Assembly (NCBI GenBank): GCA_021464245.1
Contig: JADCRB010000002.1
Coordinates: forward strand, 4,194,573-4,258,572
From: Carallia brachiata
Taxonomy: Eukaryota; Streptophyta; Magnoliopsida; Malpighiales; Rhizophoraceae
Direction of reading: 5' to 3'
Length of the DNA: 64,000 bases
The stretch's first letter is position 1. Each line of letters starts with the position of its first letter. The notes beneath the pieces were generated by a model that had not been told where the DNA came from, did not search any database, and saw only the letters and a program-made list of their open reading frames with translations. The position numbers were made by a program, and so were the translations under genes. Positions 21,764 through 33,160 of this stretch are shown in pieces.

Positions 21764-23389
21764 CTTCAAGGGTTGGTAAAGAAGAACTTTGCAGACGTAA
21801 TTCGAACCGAGTCTTGAAATCCAGTTTGAAACTTGAGATATCATGATAGATATTGAATGTTGAAATCTTCTATCTTCGGCTAGCCCAACTGTTGTTGGAT
21901 CTCAATAAGAAACAGGTATTGAGAAAGTTAGCAGCCCAACCAATATAAAAATTGAAATATTGGCTCTAGGTGAGGTCGAGTTTTTATAGCTCGCAAAATT
22001 TTTTATAAGTTTTAAAGTTCCATGGCTCCAGTGAGGATGATCTAGTAGATAAAGAACTTAAATCTCCTCATGAGGAAGGTCCAAGACTATAGAACTTCAA
22101 GACTTGCACACAGAGAAACGGGCTGTAATGATGATTTCTGAGTCTGCTCCGACGTAAGGAGAGTAGTTGGAACTTCCCTGTACGTCTGCGCATCTAAAGG
22201 AAGATGAGAATAATTGCAGCTTCTCATCTCTTTGTGGTAGATGTGAACTAATTAGAGTGGTTAGAACTCCATGACATCGATGACGTTGGAGACTGAGTTT
22301 CGAGGGATCCCTAAAAGCCCTCGAGGAGAAACTACTCCTTCTTTTTTTGGCTCGTGCGCCTTCAACTTCTTGATCAAAGAACTTCCTGAGATAAATGTAG
22401 AGACTAGCCATTTTCTTTTTGAGAAAAAGAAGAGTTTAGGGATAAGTGTTATAACTCGGGTATGCAGGATATATATACATATATTAAAGAGTTTTCTTTT
22501 TTTTTTTGAAATATTAAAAAGAAGGTACGTCGAATCGAGTAGAGTCCTCCACAAGCCTTTCCCTCATAAGAGATAAAAGAGACAACGACTGACGCGCGTC
22601 ACAGAAGTCGTTACCGTGTGCTGCCAAAGTCGTTGCACCTTATCTTGTCAGCCGTCCTGGTGGGGCCTGAGGCGTAGCTCCAACTCAAGTCTGGCCTCGT
22701 CTGGTGGGCTGATGATGTTGACATCGCTGGAGCCTTCCAGCTAGTTGATGCTGCTGGAATATTCTAGAAATAGAGGCAAAGTTTCACCTGAATGACTTCA
22801 TTTTGTTAGAAAATTTCCTCCTGAAGTTAAGTACTTAGGAGGGATAAATCTTCGACTGACTTCGTAAGACCTACGGCTTTGATCGTTATAGCCTGAAGAG
22901 ACCATTGCAGTGGTAGAACTTAGACCTGTTTCATTTGAGGGCGAACTTGTATTGGTGGAATCTACTATCGGAACGGCAGACTGTACTTTGAAAAAAATAG
23001 TTCTCAGTGCTATTTTCTTCCTATTTCTCTGATTTTGTAACCAATAAAACACATATTTTCCTTTGATTGCCACAAGCGGGCGCAATTGTGAGACAAGTTG
23101 GTAAATCTGAGATATATTAAGAATAATACCTCCATTGTTGTGAAAGACTTCCTCCAAAATTTACAGTTGTGCCATAGTTGGTTGCCAGCTTGTGCGGGGT
23201 GACCTTTCTTCTCTCTTGTCTTGAGGTTCTGCAATTGGTTCCATCTTTCTTGTAGCAGAGGAGCAAAGGTCTAGTATATGGTAAAGATCGGTTGAGACTG
23301 AGGCTGGGTTTCAGACTCAAACCCTCCGTCACTTTTATATTTTTTTTGTTTAGTTCACAGTTTATACTCATACGGGACAGAAGTTGGAT

Positions 23390-23710
23390 TGGATTTTGAA
23401 CTTGGGTTCTGGACTTGCGTCTAGAACTTGGGATTTTTGGGTTTTGGGTTTTAGATTGGATTTGGGTTTTTGGGCTTAGGTTTTGTGTATGGGTTTTAAA
23501 TTGTACTTGAGTTTTTGGGTTTTCTTGATTTGGGCTTTTAGATTTGGGTAGAGTTTTTGGGCTTTTGGACTTGGACTTTTTGAATTTGGGTCAAGTGTTT
23601 GGGTTTTGGATATAGACTTGGTTTTCAGGCTTTAGAGTTGGGCTTGAGTTTTCTGATTTGAGCTTAGATTTTCGAGTTTAGATTTTCGCTTGGACTTTCA
23701 GATCGGGACT
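23390..23710 (-). repeat. Degenerate tandem TTTGGGTTTTGGGC-type repeat
   Basis: About 320 bases consist of loosely repeated units such as TTGGGTTTTTGGGCTT and TTGGACTTGGACTTTTTG. They lie between the integrase end and the 3' LTR of the Tat-like element. No function is evident. Confidence 0.6.
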
Positions 23711-24125
23711 TCCGAATTCTTTTTTTTTTTTTTTTTCTTTTCTTCTTTTTTTTTATTTTTTTTATTTTTTTAACATATTTACACGTAATACTGCTTCAGA
23801 AATTTACCATTGATTGGGCCAATTTGAACGTCTTCTTAGTCTAACAGCATGTAATCGTTGTGAGTATAGACCTTCTGTACTAAGTATGGTCCGTCCTATT
23901 TAGAACTAAGCTTGTCATCAGGCCGATGTTTCATGTTGATGGGCCGTTGTACTGTAAGAATAAGGTTTCCAACTTGAAAAGATCGAGGGCGAACCCTGCG
24001 GTTGAACGTGTTGGTGAGCCGGGCTTGGTAGTATTCAAGTTGCTATTGTGCTTTGAGTCTCCTTTCATCAAGGGCTTCTAACTCATCCAGATGTAGGCGA
24101 GCATTTTCCTCATGTGTGAGTCCTT

Positions 24126-25600
24126 TCAGGACAACCATGCGCAAAGATGGAATCTGTGTTTCCAACGGCAGTATTGTTTCGACACCGTAGACAAGTGAGT
24201 ATGGCATCGCCTGTGTTGGAGTCTGGTAAGTTGAACGATACGCCCGTAATGCCTCCAGAATTCTGTTATGCTAATCTCTTTTTTTTTAAAAACTACCTTT
24301 TGCAATAGGTTGTCTAAGGTCTTATTGAATGCTTCAGCCAAACCATTAGCCGGGGCATTATACATTGATGACTTTTACTGCTTGAACTTGAACTTATCGT
24401 AGATTTTGTCGATCAAGCTGTTGTAGAACTACTGGCCATTATCAGTGATGATGAATTGAGGGACTCCATAACGATAGATGAGCTGAGTCCGGATGAAATT
24501 GGCAACATGCTCCTTCTTTACCTCTCTAAGTTGAATAGCTTCGGCCCATTTTGAGAAGTAGTTTGTTACTGAGAGGATGTAAAGGTGATCCAAGGATAAC
24601 TTTGGCAAGGGCCCCATTATGTCTGCACCAGCATCATCACGCTTTGCGGCACCATCAAAGAACATCGTCCATGGTGGCAGTGTCTCAATGTAAAAGACCT
24701 CTTCATCGGGAAGATCATCTATGAGCTTCCGATTGGAGGGGACAGGGTGATCTACAAGGAAGTCTGCTAGAGTTTGTCCTTTGACTGCTTTTTGAGGCAC
24801 GTAGACAATGTTATAACTCTATAAAATTACTGCCCACTTGGCAAGTCTTCCTAATAAGATTGGTTTAGATAAGATATATTTGATAGGATCAGTTCTGGCA
24901 ATGAGACGTACCGTGTGAGCCTATATGTAATGCCTCAGCTTATCAATGGCGAAGAATAGTGCTAGACATGTTTTTTCAATGGGCGAATAGTTTATCTCTG
25001 GACAATACTTCGTTGCCTGTTGTTATATCAACTGTGATCTCCGTTATGGGCAACGAAAAATCATCTTCGGGACAGGCCCTGTTAAGATCTCGAAAGTCAA
25101 CACATACCCTTAGCTGTCCATTCTTCTTTCTTACCGGGACTATGTTGGCAATTCACGTTGGGTAGGTGACCTCTCGAATGAAGCCGGCATTGATCAGCTT
25201 GTTGACCTCCTCCTCTATTTGTGGAATGAATTCCGAGCGGAACCGTCGTTGTGGCTACTTGACAAGACGAACACCTTTCTTTACTGCTAAGCGGTGCATC
25301 GCAATCTTTGGGTTAAGTCTAGACATTTTTTTGTAACTCCATACGAACACGTCCCTGTATTGACTTAATACCTGAACATATTCTTGCTCTTCTTCTACAG
25401 TAAGTAAAGCACTTACAAATGTAGGTCGGGGATCTTCCGAAGAGTTAAGATTGACCTCCTCGAGTTCATCAACAGTTGCTTGGCCACCATCTTCAAGTTC
25501 CAGGGGAGCCTCCCTTACTTCGCTGTCGGATAAGTAGGAATCAGCCTCCTCGCTAATTGTGACATGAAATGTAGAGCCCCTGACTTTGCTTCTTTGTTTG
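24126..25600 (-). pseudogene. Tat-like pol with two internal deletions (RT-RNase H-integrase)
   Basis: Minus strand. At about 25240-25020 the N-terminal reverse transcriptase reads EEEVNKLINAGFIREVTYP, then VRKKNGQLRVCVDFRDLNRA. Near 25000 it jumps, without the YVDD palm, to an RNase H/tether segment (KLFAHWKNM, then RLAKWAVIL). The open stretch 24800-24429 reads KGQTLADFL, then the RNase H start MFFDGAAKRDDAGA fused in frame to the integrase core DIMGPLPK, LYILSVTNYFSKWAEA and FIITDNGQ. So the RNase H body and the integrase zinc finger are missing. The integrase C-terminal part (24365-24126) reads NGLAEAFNKTLDNLLQKVV and then shifts frame. In this family the missing parts are several hundred residues. 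Confidence 0.85.
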
Positions 25601-26128
25601 ATAGGATAAGCCTGTTTTGTTTGGTGGTAATGGTGATGGAACGTTCATCGGCTGCTCGGCTTCGGCTCTTTAGCATGATCCGCACTGGTGACTTCTCTTG
25701 ATAGTCTAAGCCGGTTCAGAACTGTGATGATTGAGAAGTGGTGCCATGTGTGGATGGCAACGTACTCACTGTGCTCGCCTTTGAGAAGTCATAGTCTGCC
25801 TTAGCCAAGAGCTTGTATGCATTAGGATCGAATCCTTCGTGTGTTCTTCTTTCTGGAAGTGAGCCATCTTCGACTGCCTCTATAAGTGGTCTAACGAAGC
25901 CTTTTAATGGTTTTGAGGAAAAAACTGGCTCAATCTTTGGTATCGACAGGTGTAAGTCATTTAAGTTGTGCAGTTCTTTTGTCTTACGTTGGGTGTGCCT
26001 TACTCCTGTTTAGGATCAATACAATAAGAGAAAGGAAGTTGACATTCTAGGCGTTGTGACTTTGGTATATAGCGTAGGACTGGAGTGGAGCTCGAAGATG
26101 CAACATCCTTCAGGCGAAGTTCAGCAGG

Positions 26129-28336
26129 CTATGACAGCTTGTCATTTGTCGGAGCCTGAGATTGAGCATTAGCAGGGTCTTCAACAGCTTTTCCCTTTTT
26201 GTGGATGCCCCAAGTCCAAGTAGCTTTTGATGGAATGATTTCTAGATTGTCTGTGTCGGTGTCGAAGACTGCATGTGCCAAATGTGATTCAGCATCATCA
26301 AACGGCTTTAAGTCAGCATTAACCTTTTGAACGTCATTATTGTAGTACTTGAAGCATTGATGCAGACTTGAGAGCACAACTCCATTTCTATGAATCTATG
26401 GTCGTCCTAGTAGCATCTTATACGTAGTACGTGCATCGATTACATGAAATAAAGTGCTAGAAGTGAGATTATTGATAGTCAGCTTTAAGCGAATCATTCC
26501 AATTGCTTTCTGTCCTCCTTGATTAAAGCCATAAATCATCAAGCGGTTTTCTGATAACTCATCAATGCCGATGTCGAACTCCTTTATGGTGGATTTTGGG
26601 ATAATATTGACTGCCGAGCCATTGTTGATCAGAAAATGTTGGATCTTCTGTTCTCTCACATAGCCTGATACATACAGCGGCCGATTATAGGGTTTGGACC
26701 CCAACAAGAAATCCTCATCTGAAAATGAGATAGTGGAATAACATCTGACGTTATTTTGGGTCGTCCGATACTCCGTTGAGCTGGAATTACTCGATGGAAG
26801 AGATCCAGCTGAGGTATGGAGAGTGTTGCTGACTTGGTTCTGCCATACTTCTGTTAATTGTAAAGTTACAAATAACTGAGGGTTAGCGAGAAGAGTTTGA
26901 AGAGTTTCATATACCTTCTCAATTGTCGACTTTTTGTCATTGAACGGTTCCTTCTTATGGTGTGTCGCCTTTTCTGATGGATTTGAAGTAATAGTGGTCT
27001 GGTTTGCCGAGATTATGCGTTCTTGGTCCAAAATGATTTTATTCTGGCTCTTGAACTTCATGATTAGCTTCTTCAAAACAAAACATTTCCCAGTTGGATG
27101 ACTTACTATGCAGTGATATTTACAGAATTTTGGATCGCTGACTCGATCCTTTTCATTGGGGCACTTGCATTCTGGGAGTTCGATCAATTTCACATCCAAG
27201 AGTTGGTCAAGAATGTCTGGGACATCTGAGTTGGGAAATAGATATCGCTTCTGCTCCAACTCTCGCAATGTCACATTCCATCTTTCCTATTGTTTTGGTT
27301 GAATTATTTGAGTCGGAGGATTTACCTTAACTTTAGTTCCCACTTTTACTGGTGCGACTTCAACAGTCATCACTTCTTTCCTTTTTCTTGAGCTGTTGAG
27401 TTTCTTAATATCCCTTCTGCCTCCTTAATGGTCTAGTTGGATGGGAATCGTGCCCCCGGAAGTCTGGATGCTTATCTTCATATTATGTGCGCGGGTCGTT
27501 AGTTCTTCGAAGGTTTGGGATTTGATGCCCTGCAGGATGTATAACAGCTCTCAATGCATTCCCCGGATGCACATCTCTACGGCAGAAGTCTCTGTCAGGC
27601 GATCTTTGCAATACAAACTGAGGGCACACTATTTATTGATGTATTCAACAATGGGCTCTCCTTTCCTTTGTTTAGTGCTAATAAGTTCTATCATATTTAC
27701 TGTCCTTCGAGTGCTGAAAAATTGTTGAAGAACTCTCGTTGTAACTATTCCCAACTATCGATCGATTCTAGTTCAAGATTTATGAACTAGGTGAAAGTGG
27801 TCTCCCTGAGTGAACGAACAAACTGCTTTCACCAAGAGATCTCTGTAAGTCCCTACATTGTTGCAGGTTTCAACGAAGTGGGCGATGTACTGTTTGGGAT
27901 CGTCTCGTCCGTCGAATTGTTGAAATTTAGGCGGCTGGTAGCCCAAAGGCATGTTGAGACTTTCGATCCGTCTGGTATACAGTTTGACGTACATCTGTGA
28001 TCCTTGGAAGGATGTAGCTTGTTGCATGCGGATCGTATTAGCTATCATTTCCTACAATTGTTGAACAGATAACGAAACTACAGAATTTGAGGGTGGCAGT
28101 TGTGTAGAACTACCTGGTTGCTTTTCTGCAGTGAAGACGTCGGCTTGTGTGGCTTCTAGAGTGAAACCGGTTGGATATGGTTGCTCCTCGCGAATTTCAG
28201 GATCAATTTGGATCGGGGCTGTTCCTTTAAGGGCGACGATCTGTTGATATTTTTCCTCCACTACTCTGATTAGCTGCAAAATCTTGTTCTCCAATTTTGC
28301 AATCCTTTCTTCTATGCTGGTTGTGTTGGTCATCAT
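26129..28336 (-). pseudogene. Tat-like gag and protease
   Basis: The gag start at 28336 reads MMTNTTSIEERIAKLE. It continues in 28048-27773 with MPLGYQPPKFQQFDGRDDPK, then frameshifts. The longest open part, 27274-26396 (292 codons), holds CKYHCIVSHPTGKCFVLKKL (gag C-terminal zinc-binding-like motif), ISFSDEDF and a protease core LINNGSAVNIIPKS. In relatives the core has D before GGSAVNI; here it is N, so the catalytic aspartate is probably lost. A linker follows at 26377-26129 (LHQCFKYYNNDVQK). Frame breaks at about 27770 and 26390 split the polyprotein. Confidence 0.87.
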
Positions 28337-28897
28337 AATGACAACAGATGAGGCTTGCGAAGGACTGGGGTAGAGGATTCCTCTGATTCTTCTGTGTGGA
28401 TCTCTACAGAATGAGTCGGATTTTGTTGAGCAGGCTTTGTCGTGTTGCCCTCGACTTCAATCAGTGTGGGTGATCGACTTCTCCATGCGGCAAGAGAGTC
28501 AGGGAAGAGATCCTATTACTATGCGAGCTGTGGACTCTTCGTTTCGATATTTTGTCGGATTTGGACGGTGAGAAATGATGTCCGTCCACAAGTTCCTGAG
28601 TCTGCGTACTTAGGTAGGGTAGTTGATGCAGGCAGTGGAACAGTTGCCTTCTTATTGGTACTGGCCGCTGTACTTCTCTTTGGTGTCATTGAAATATTAA
28701 ATAACTGCTGAAATTTTTCTTTTCTTTTTTTTTTTGTCCTTTTCCATGTTTTATCTTTTTTTCTTCATTTCTCAACTCTTCTTTTTTTTTTCCTTTTTTT
28801 CTTTTTTTTCTTTCCACTGCTGTTTTTTTTTGTTTTGTTTTTTTAAGGAACAAGAGATGAGAGGTGAAGAGATTCCATCGAACGTGCCAGAAATTTG

Positions 28898-29583
28898 TAA
28901 TGACCGTAAATTTCAAGCCTGCAACAGTTAGACTCGAAAATATAAAAAACAAATTACAAATAAAAATTTAAAATAAAAGAAAATTTACGTGAGGTCGATC
29001 TTCGTGATTCCTTTAATTAGTGTTCTTTTGTGATTCCTGTCAAGAGCTACTCGAGTTTGATTTTGACAGCAATAAATTTCACAACTTTATTTTGAATTGG
29101 GTAAACTAAAACTGGATCTAATGTAGACGTTTAGATTACGGTTAAGAACCGTAGAGATCTGATCTGAGCCAATCTGACTTAATTTCACCGAGAGTCGAAA
29201 GAACTTGTTATTAGATGAACTGTTTGGATTTTGTTAAGGGCTGTATGAGACTTGATCTCAATTGGATTTGTAATATTTTGATATTTTTAGATTTATATTC
29301 TCATAAATTCAGATTTAAAGTGATCAAAAAATATAAACCCAAACATAATCTTAGAAATGGAAACAGCAAATTTTTTGGAATTTACATCTGAAATATCTCT
29401 AAAAAAAGAGTTAGGAGAGTATACTGCAAAGTAAAAACACGTAGAAAAAGTAAAAATTTCTTAAAAAATTTTTAAAATTTCCTTTTTCTCTCGAATTCTG
29501 CGTTGCCAATTTTGAAATTGGCAACGCCGACATTGACTTCCTTTTTTTATTTTTCTTTTAGAAGCTGACTTTTTTTTTTATGT
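28898..29583 (-). repeat. 5' LTR of the Tat-like element
   Basis: Direct repeat of 20937-21763. On the minus strand it ends GGTCATTACA at about 28898, followed by AATTTCTGGCACGTTCGATG, a primer-site-like sequence. The outer end lacks the expected TGGGGGCATTTGT start, so it is eroded near 29583. Confidence 0.72.
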
Positions 29584-29711
29584 CTATAATTAATTATATA
29601 ATCTTGCATAATAATATATAACATTTTATTTATATTTTTTTTATAAATTCTATCTTTCAATAATTCATAGAAAAAAATAATTTATATCATTTTATTTCAA
29701 ATCCACCTTTA

Positions 29712-29880
29712 GAAGTGCCTGTAGCCAATTTCTATGGCTTGGAGCACAGATTGCTTCACTGCTTCATTTCTGGAACCGAATGCGAAGTCTGCAGTGCCAA
29801 AGCCTATTAGAGGAATTGTTTTCCCAGTTGAGCCCAAAGGGGCTTCTGGAATATTGATCGACTTTGCCATTTTCTTATTT
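29712..29880 (-). pseudogene. AKR-2: 5' fragment of AKR exon 1
   Basis: From ATG at 29880 the minus strand reads [20 protein letters not shown], then [18 protein letters not shown] and ends at GYRHF, 53 codons or so. It stops abruptly before the catalytic D54-Y59 pair at the junction TTTAGAAGTGCCTG. The frame is open but the fragment has no further exons. It is close to exon 1 of AKR-1 and AKR-5. Confidence 0.88.
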
Positions 29881-29933
29881 ATGTTGTTGCATGGTTCTAA
29901 TTACAAATGCCTGGAGTCCATGACTGGCATCCT

Positions 29934-30256
29934 AGCAATTGGTGGAAGCAACATCATCATTGACAGTGATTGTCGGGATATTTTTTACAAACTAATAGCC
30001 AAACCACAGGATTGGCAGTGTACCATAACACCTGTTTTTGTGGGATATTTATAGAATTTTACAGTCCATGAACAATTACTTTTGTTATATTATATGTAAA
30101 CTATTTAATAAAGTAATAGATTGGGTCACAAATCAATTTTTATCAGTACTCTATTCTGTGAATTGGGTTAGCAATCTTTCATCTAACCTTCAATTTTTGT
30201 TGTTTGTAGACTTTTTACATTAATAAATATAGTTTTATTCCTTTTATCAAAAAATT
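29934..30256 (+). mobile_element. LINE 3' end upstream of AKR-2 (best preserved copy)
   Basis: Plus strand: AIGGSNIIIDSDCRDIFYKL from an RNase H-like domain, then further on WVTNQFLSVLYSVNWVSNL and SSNLQFLLFVDFLH followed by a stop and an A-rich end (ATCAAAAAA). This matches the C-terminus and 3' end of plant LINE ORF2. Counterparts lie at 19945-20242 and 31301-31552. Confidence 0.72.
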
Positions 30257-31057
30257 TTTTTAGATATATATATATATATATATAGGATTACGTGTATCAG
30301 AAATATTACTCTTTGTATAAATATTAGCCAAGGTTAGGTGTCATTTCTTTCAACTCAAATCAAAATAAAATTAAAGTGACGTAAATTTGTTATAGTATTT
30401 AATTTAAAAAAATTAAATAAATTATTATATATTATTAAATAAAGTGAATATAACTATTTTAATATTACCTAAAATGCAATCATATTGTGAAAGTGTCAAT
30501 TTTTATGTAGTACTTAGTCTACTAACAAATCCAGTTAACAAATAGCAAGGCACAAGGCCTGTACTCCAAAGAGTGGATTGCATACTTTCAAATCGATGGT
30601 AATAATTAGTTATATAATCTTGTATAATGATATATAATATTTTATTTATATTTTTTTTATGAATTCTATCTTTCAATAATCCATAGAAAAAAATAATTTA
30701 CATCATTTTATTTTAATTTCAAAATTATATCTAAATAAAGCCACTGTACTTTTTCTCCTTATAAATTGGGCCGGTTAGTTTTTTTTTTATTTTTTTATTT
30801 TTTTTCTTGTTGACATCTATTCTCATTCAATTTTTTTTTTTTTTTTACAATTTTTCTAAACCTAAACCAGCTAATTGGGGAGAGGAATAGTTGGGGAAAT
30901 CCAAGATTCGAACCCTTACCTTGATAGTAATGATTAGTTTTATAATCTTGTATAATGATATATAACATTTTATTTATATTTTTTTTTATAAATTCTATCT
31001 TTCAATAATCCATAGAAAAAAATCATTTGTATCATTTTATTTCAAATCAGTCTTTAG

Positions 31058-31212
31058 AAGTGCCTGTAGCCAATTTCTATAGCTTGGAGCACAGATTGCT
31101 TCACTGCTTCATTTCTGGAGCCGAATGGGAAGTCTGCTGTGCCAAAGCCTATTAGAGGAATTGTTTTCCCAGTTGAGCCCAAAGGGGCTTCTGGAATATC
31201 GTCTTTGCCAAT
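31058..31212 (-). pseudogene. AKR-3: 5' fragment of AKR exon 1, start codon lost
   Basis: Minus strand carries [20 protein letters not shown], then [20 protein letters not shown] and GYRHF, ending at the same breakpoint as AKR-2. The ATG is ATT here and about four bases are missing just after it (near 31199). It cannot be translated from the normal start. Confidence 0.87.
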
Positions 31213-31300
31213 TTCTTATTTATGTTGTTGCATAGATCTAATTACAAATGCCTTGGAGTCCATGACTGGCATCCAAGGTTACATATATATATTTTTTTTA

Positions 31301-31552
31301 GCAATTGGTGGAAGCAACATCATCGTTGAAAGTGATTGTCGGGATATTTTTTGCAAACTAATAGCCAAACCAGAGGACTGACAGTGGACCATAACACTTG
31401 TTTTGTGGGATATTTGTAGAATCTTACAGTCTATGAACAACTATTTTTATTATGTTATTTATATTAGTTAATAAAGTAGTGGATTAGATCACAAATTAAT
31501 TTTTATTAAAACTCTGTTCTGTAGATTGAATTAATAATCCTTTATTTTTAAA
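31301..31552 (+). mobile_element. LINE 3' end upstream of AKR-3
   Basis: Same sequence as 29934-30256, more decayed, with GCAATTGGTGGAAGC and ESDCRDIFCKLIAKPED. It ends near 31552, where sequence shared with 59610 begins. Confidence 0.65.
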
Positions 31553-33160
31553 AACAAATTACAATGAGAGAAAAATATTTTTTCAAATGATCTCATTAAA
31601 AATATTATCACTTTTATTGTTACCTCATATCATTTTAATAGCAAAAACATGTCTGTTTTGATAGAAGGATTCAAAGAATAAAAAAAACTCTAATCATGTG
31701 AGACAAACCACGCCACGTTACCTATGTCCACCCTACGTCCAAAAGTTTCTGTCTGCTTATGTTTTGCCATTGTGGTAATTCCATTCAAAATACTAATAAA
31801 GTAAGATGTATAATTATATAGTTGAATTTATAAAAAAAATAAATATTTTATTAAGTGTTATTAAATAAGATTATATTCTTACTTATTATTACTAAATTAA
31901 AATTATGTAAGACTCATAAAAATTAATAAAAATAATAAATGCTTTAAACTAAAGTCCTTCAATGAAACTTGTAATCTAGTGTTCACTAGTATTTTTTTTT
32001 TAAGAGCGTAAGTTATCAATAATTTTATATTAAATAAATTTATTTTAATATTTTTATTTTAAATAGATCATATTTATTATGTGATATAAAATTATAAATA
32101 AGTTATAAATGATTTATAAATAAATTCTATTTATAAATGATATATATTTATAAAAATAAAATAGTAAGTTAAATTAAAATTTTATTTTATAATAATAATA
32201 ATAATATGCTCATATGTTTGATTTTTGTGGCCCCTCCTCCTCCTCAGACGCCGTGTCTGGTGGGCATGGTGAGCTAGGTAAACATCAATTTTGACTTGAC
32301 TTCTCCTCCTCAGATAGCCCCACACTCTCAATGTCTCTAGCAGAGCTCTTATTTCTCAAAGCTTGATTTGATGTATATGTATTAGTATCTAAATGGTATA
32401 TATATGATGTATATTTTTTATAATAAATTTAATTATTTTTGTAATTATGTTATTATTTTTATAATAAAAATTAATGTATTAATTTTTATATTTTATTTTA
32501 TTAATTTTATGATAAAAATAAATAAATCTATCATAATATAAATATTAAATATGATTATTAAAATATAAATACTAAACTTTTTTGATTTCTCAATTTGTTT
32601 TTTTTTTTAGTTGATAGGAGTCGGTGCGAACGGTAGATTCATGTATTTGCCATTTTGGCTCTAATCCTTCCCTCAGCATTTTGATTACCCCTTCGATACC
32701 GACAAAAAAATGAATAGAATATGTATGTATCTTGGAAAGACGAACGCAACCAAATTAGTAGAAACATCTAGCTTTAATTTACGCCTTCTTTTCAATAAGA
32801 GAAGGCATATAATAAAAATATTAGTTATTATATTTATAAAATTGATATTAAGAATCACTTATTAAAAATTTTATTAATCTTTTTTAAAGATAAGATTTTT
32901 TATTAAAATATTATTAAATTAAGTAGATTTCTTTTATATTGGACGGCTGTGTTATCGATGTAATTTTTCAAATTAGTATAAGAACCGTTTCCATGTAAAC
33001 GCCTCACGGGTTACCGTTCACAGGGCCATCGGCATTGCCAGAAAAAACTAACATCTGTTTTTGAAATCGGTACATTTGGATAATTTACATCAGATAATGC
33101 TTGTCATCGTCATTTTGCTGTGATCTACGGTCTATTTTTTTTTTTTTTTTAATGAGAGGT
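31553..33160. repeat. Non-coding flank shared by the duplicated blocks (block I copy)
   Basis: AT-rich sequence with landmarks found again elsewhere: ACAATGAGAGAAAAATA (also near 59620), CTATGTCCACCCTA (also 59780), TCAGACGCCGTGTCTGG (32245; also 60651, and as GAGACGCCGTG at 49992), CCTCAGCATTTTGATTAC (32670; also 50918) and TACATTTGGATAATTT (33071; also near 60775). No gene is visible. Confidence 0.65.

Larger units (their letters stand above)
20937..29583 (-). mobile_element. Tat-like Ty3/gypsy retrotransposon with internally deleted pol
   Basis: Long direct repeats (about 20937-21763 and 28898-29583) enclose minus-strand gag, protease, reverse transcriptase, RNase H and integrase pieces. 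The 3' LTR starts GAAG/TGGGGGCATTTGT, the junction typical of the Tat lineage. Both LTRs share long runs, for example GAGTATACTGCA and TAATATTTTGATATTTTTAG. The right LTR lacks about 150 bp present in the left. Two segments of pol are missing (see 24126-25600), so the element cannot move by itself. It inserted in the upstream flank of AKR-1. Confidence 0.85.
29584..30929. repeat. Tandem unit: truncated AKR exon 1 plus upstream flank with LINE
   Basis: About 1.35 kb starting TTATATAATCTTGCATAATA, passing through an AKR exon-1 fragment, a LINE 3' end and an AT-rich flank with a possible SINE. The next unit begins near 30930 with the same TTATAATCTTGTATAATG segment and reaches its AKR fragment at the same junction (TTTAGAAGTGCCTG). 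The second unit stops matching after its LINE near 31550. Confidence 0.7.
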
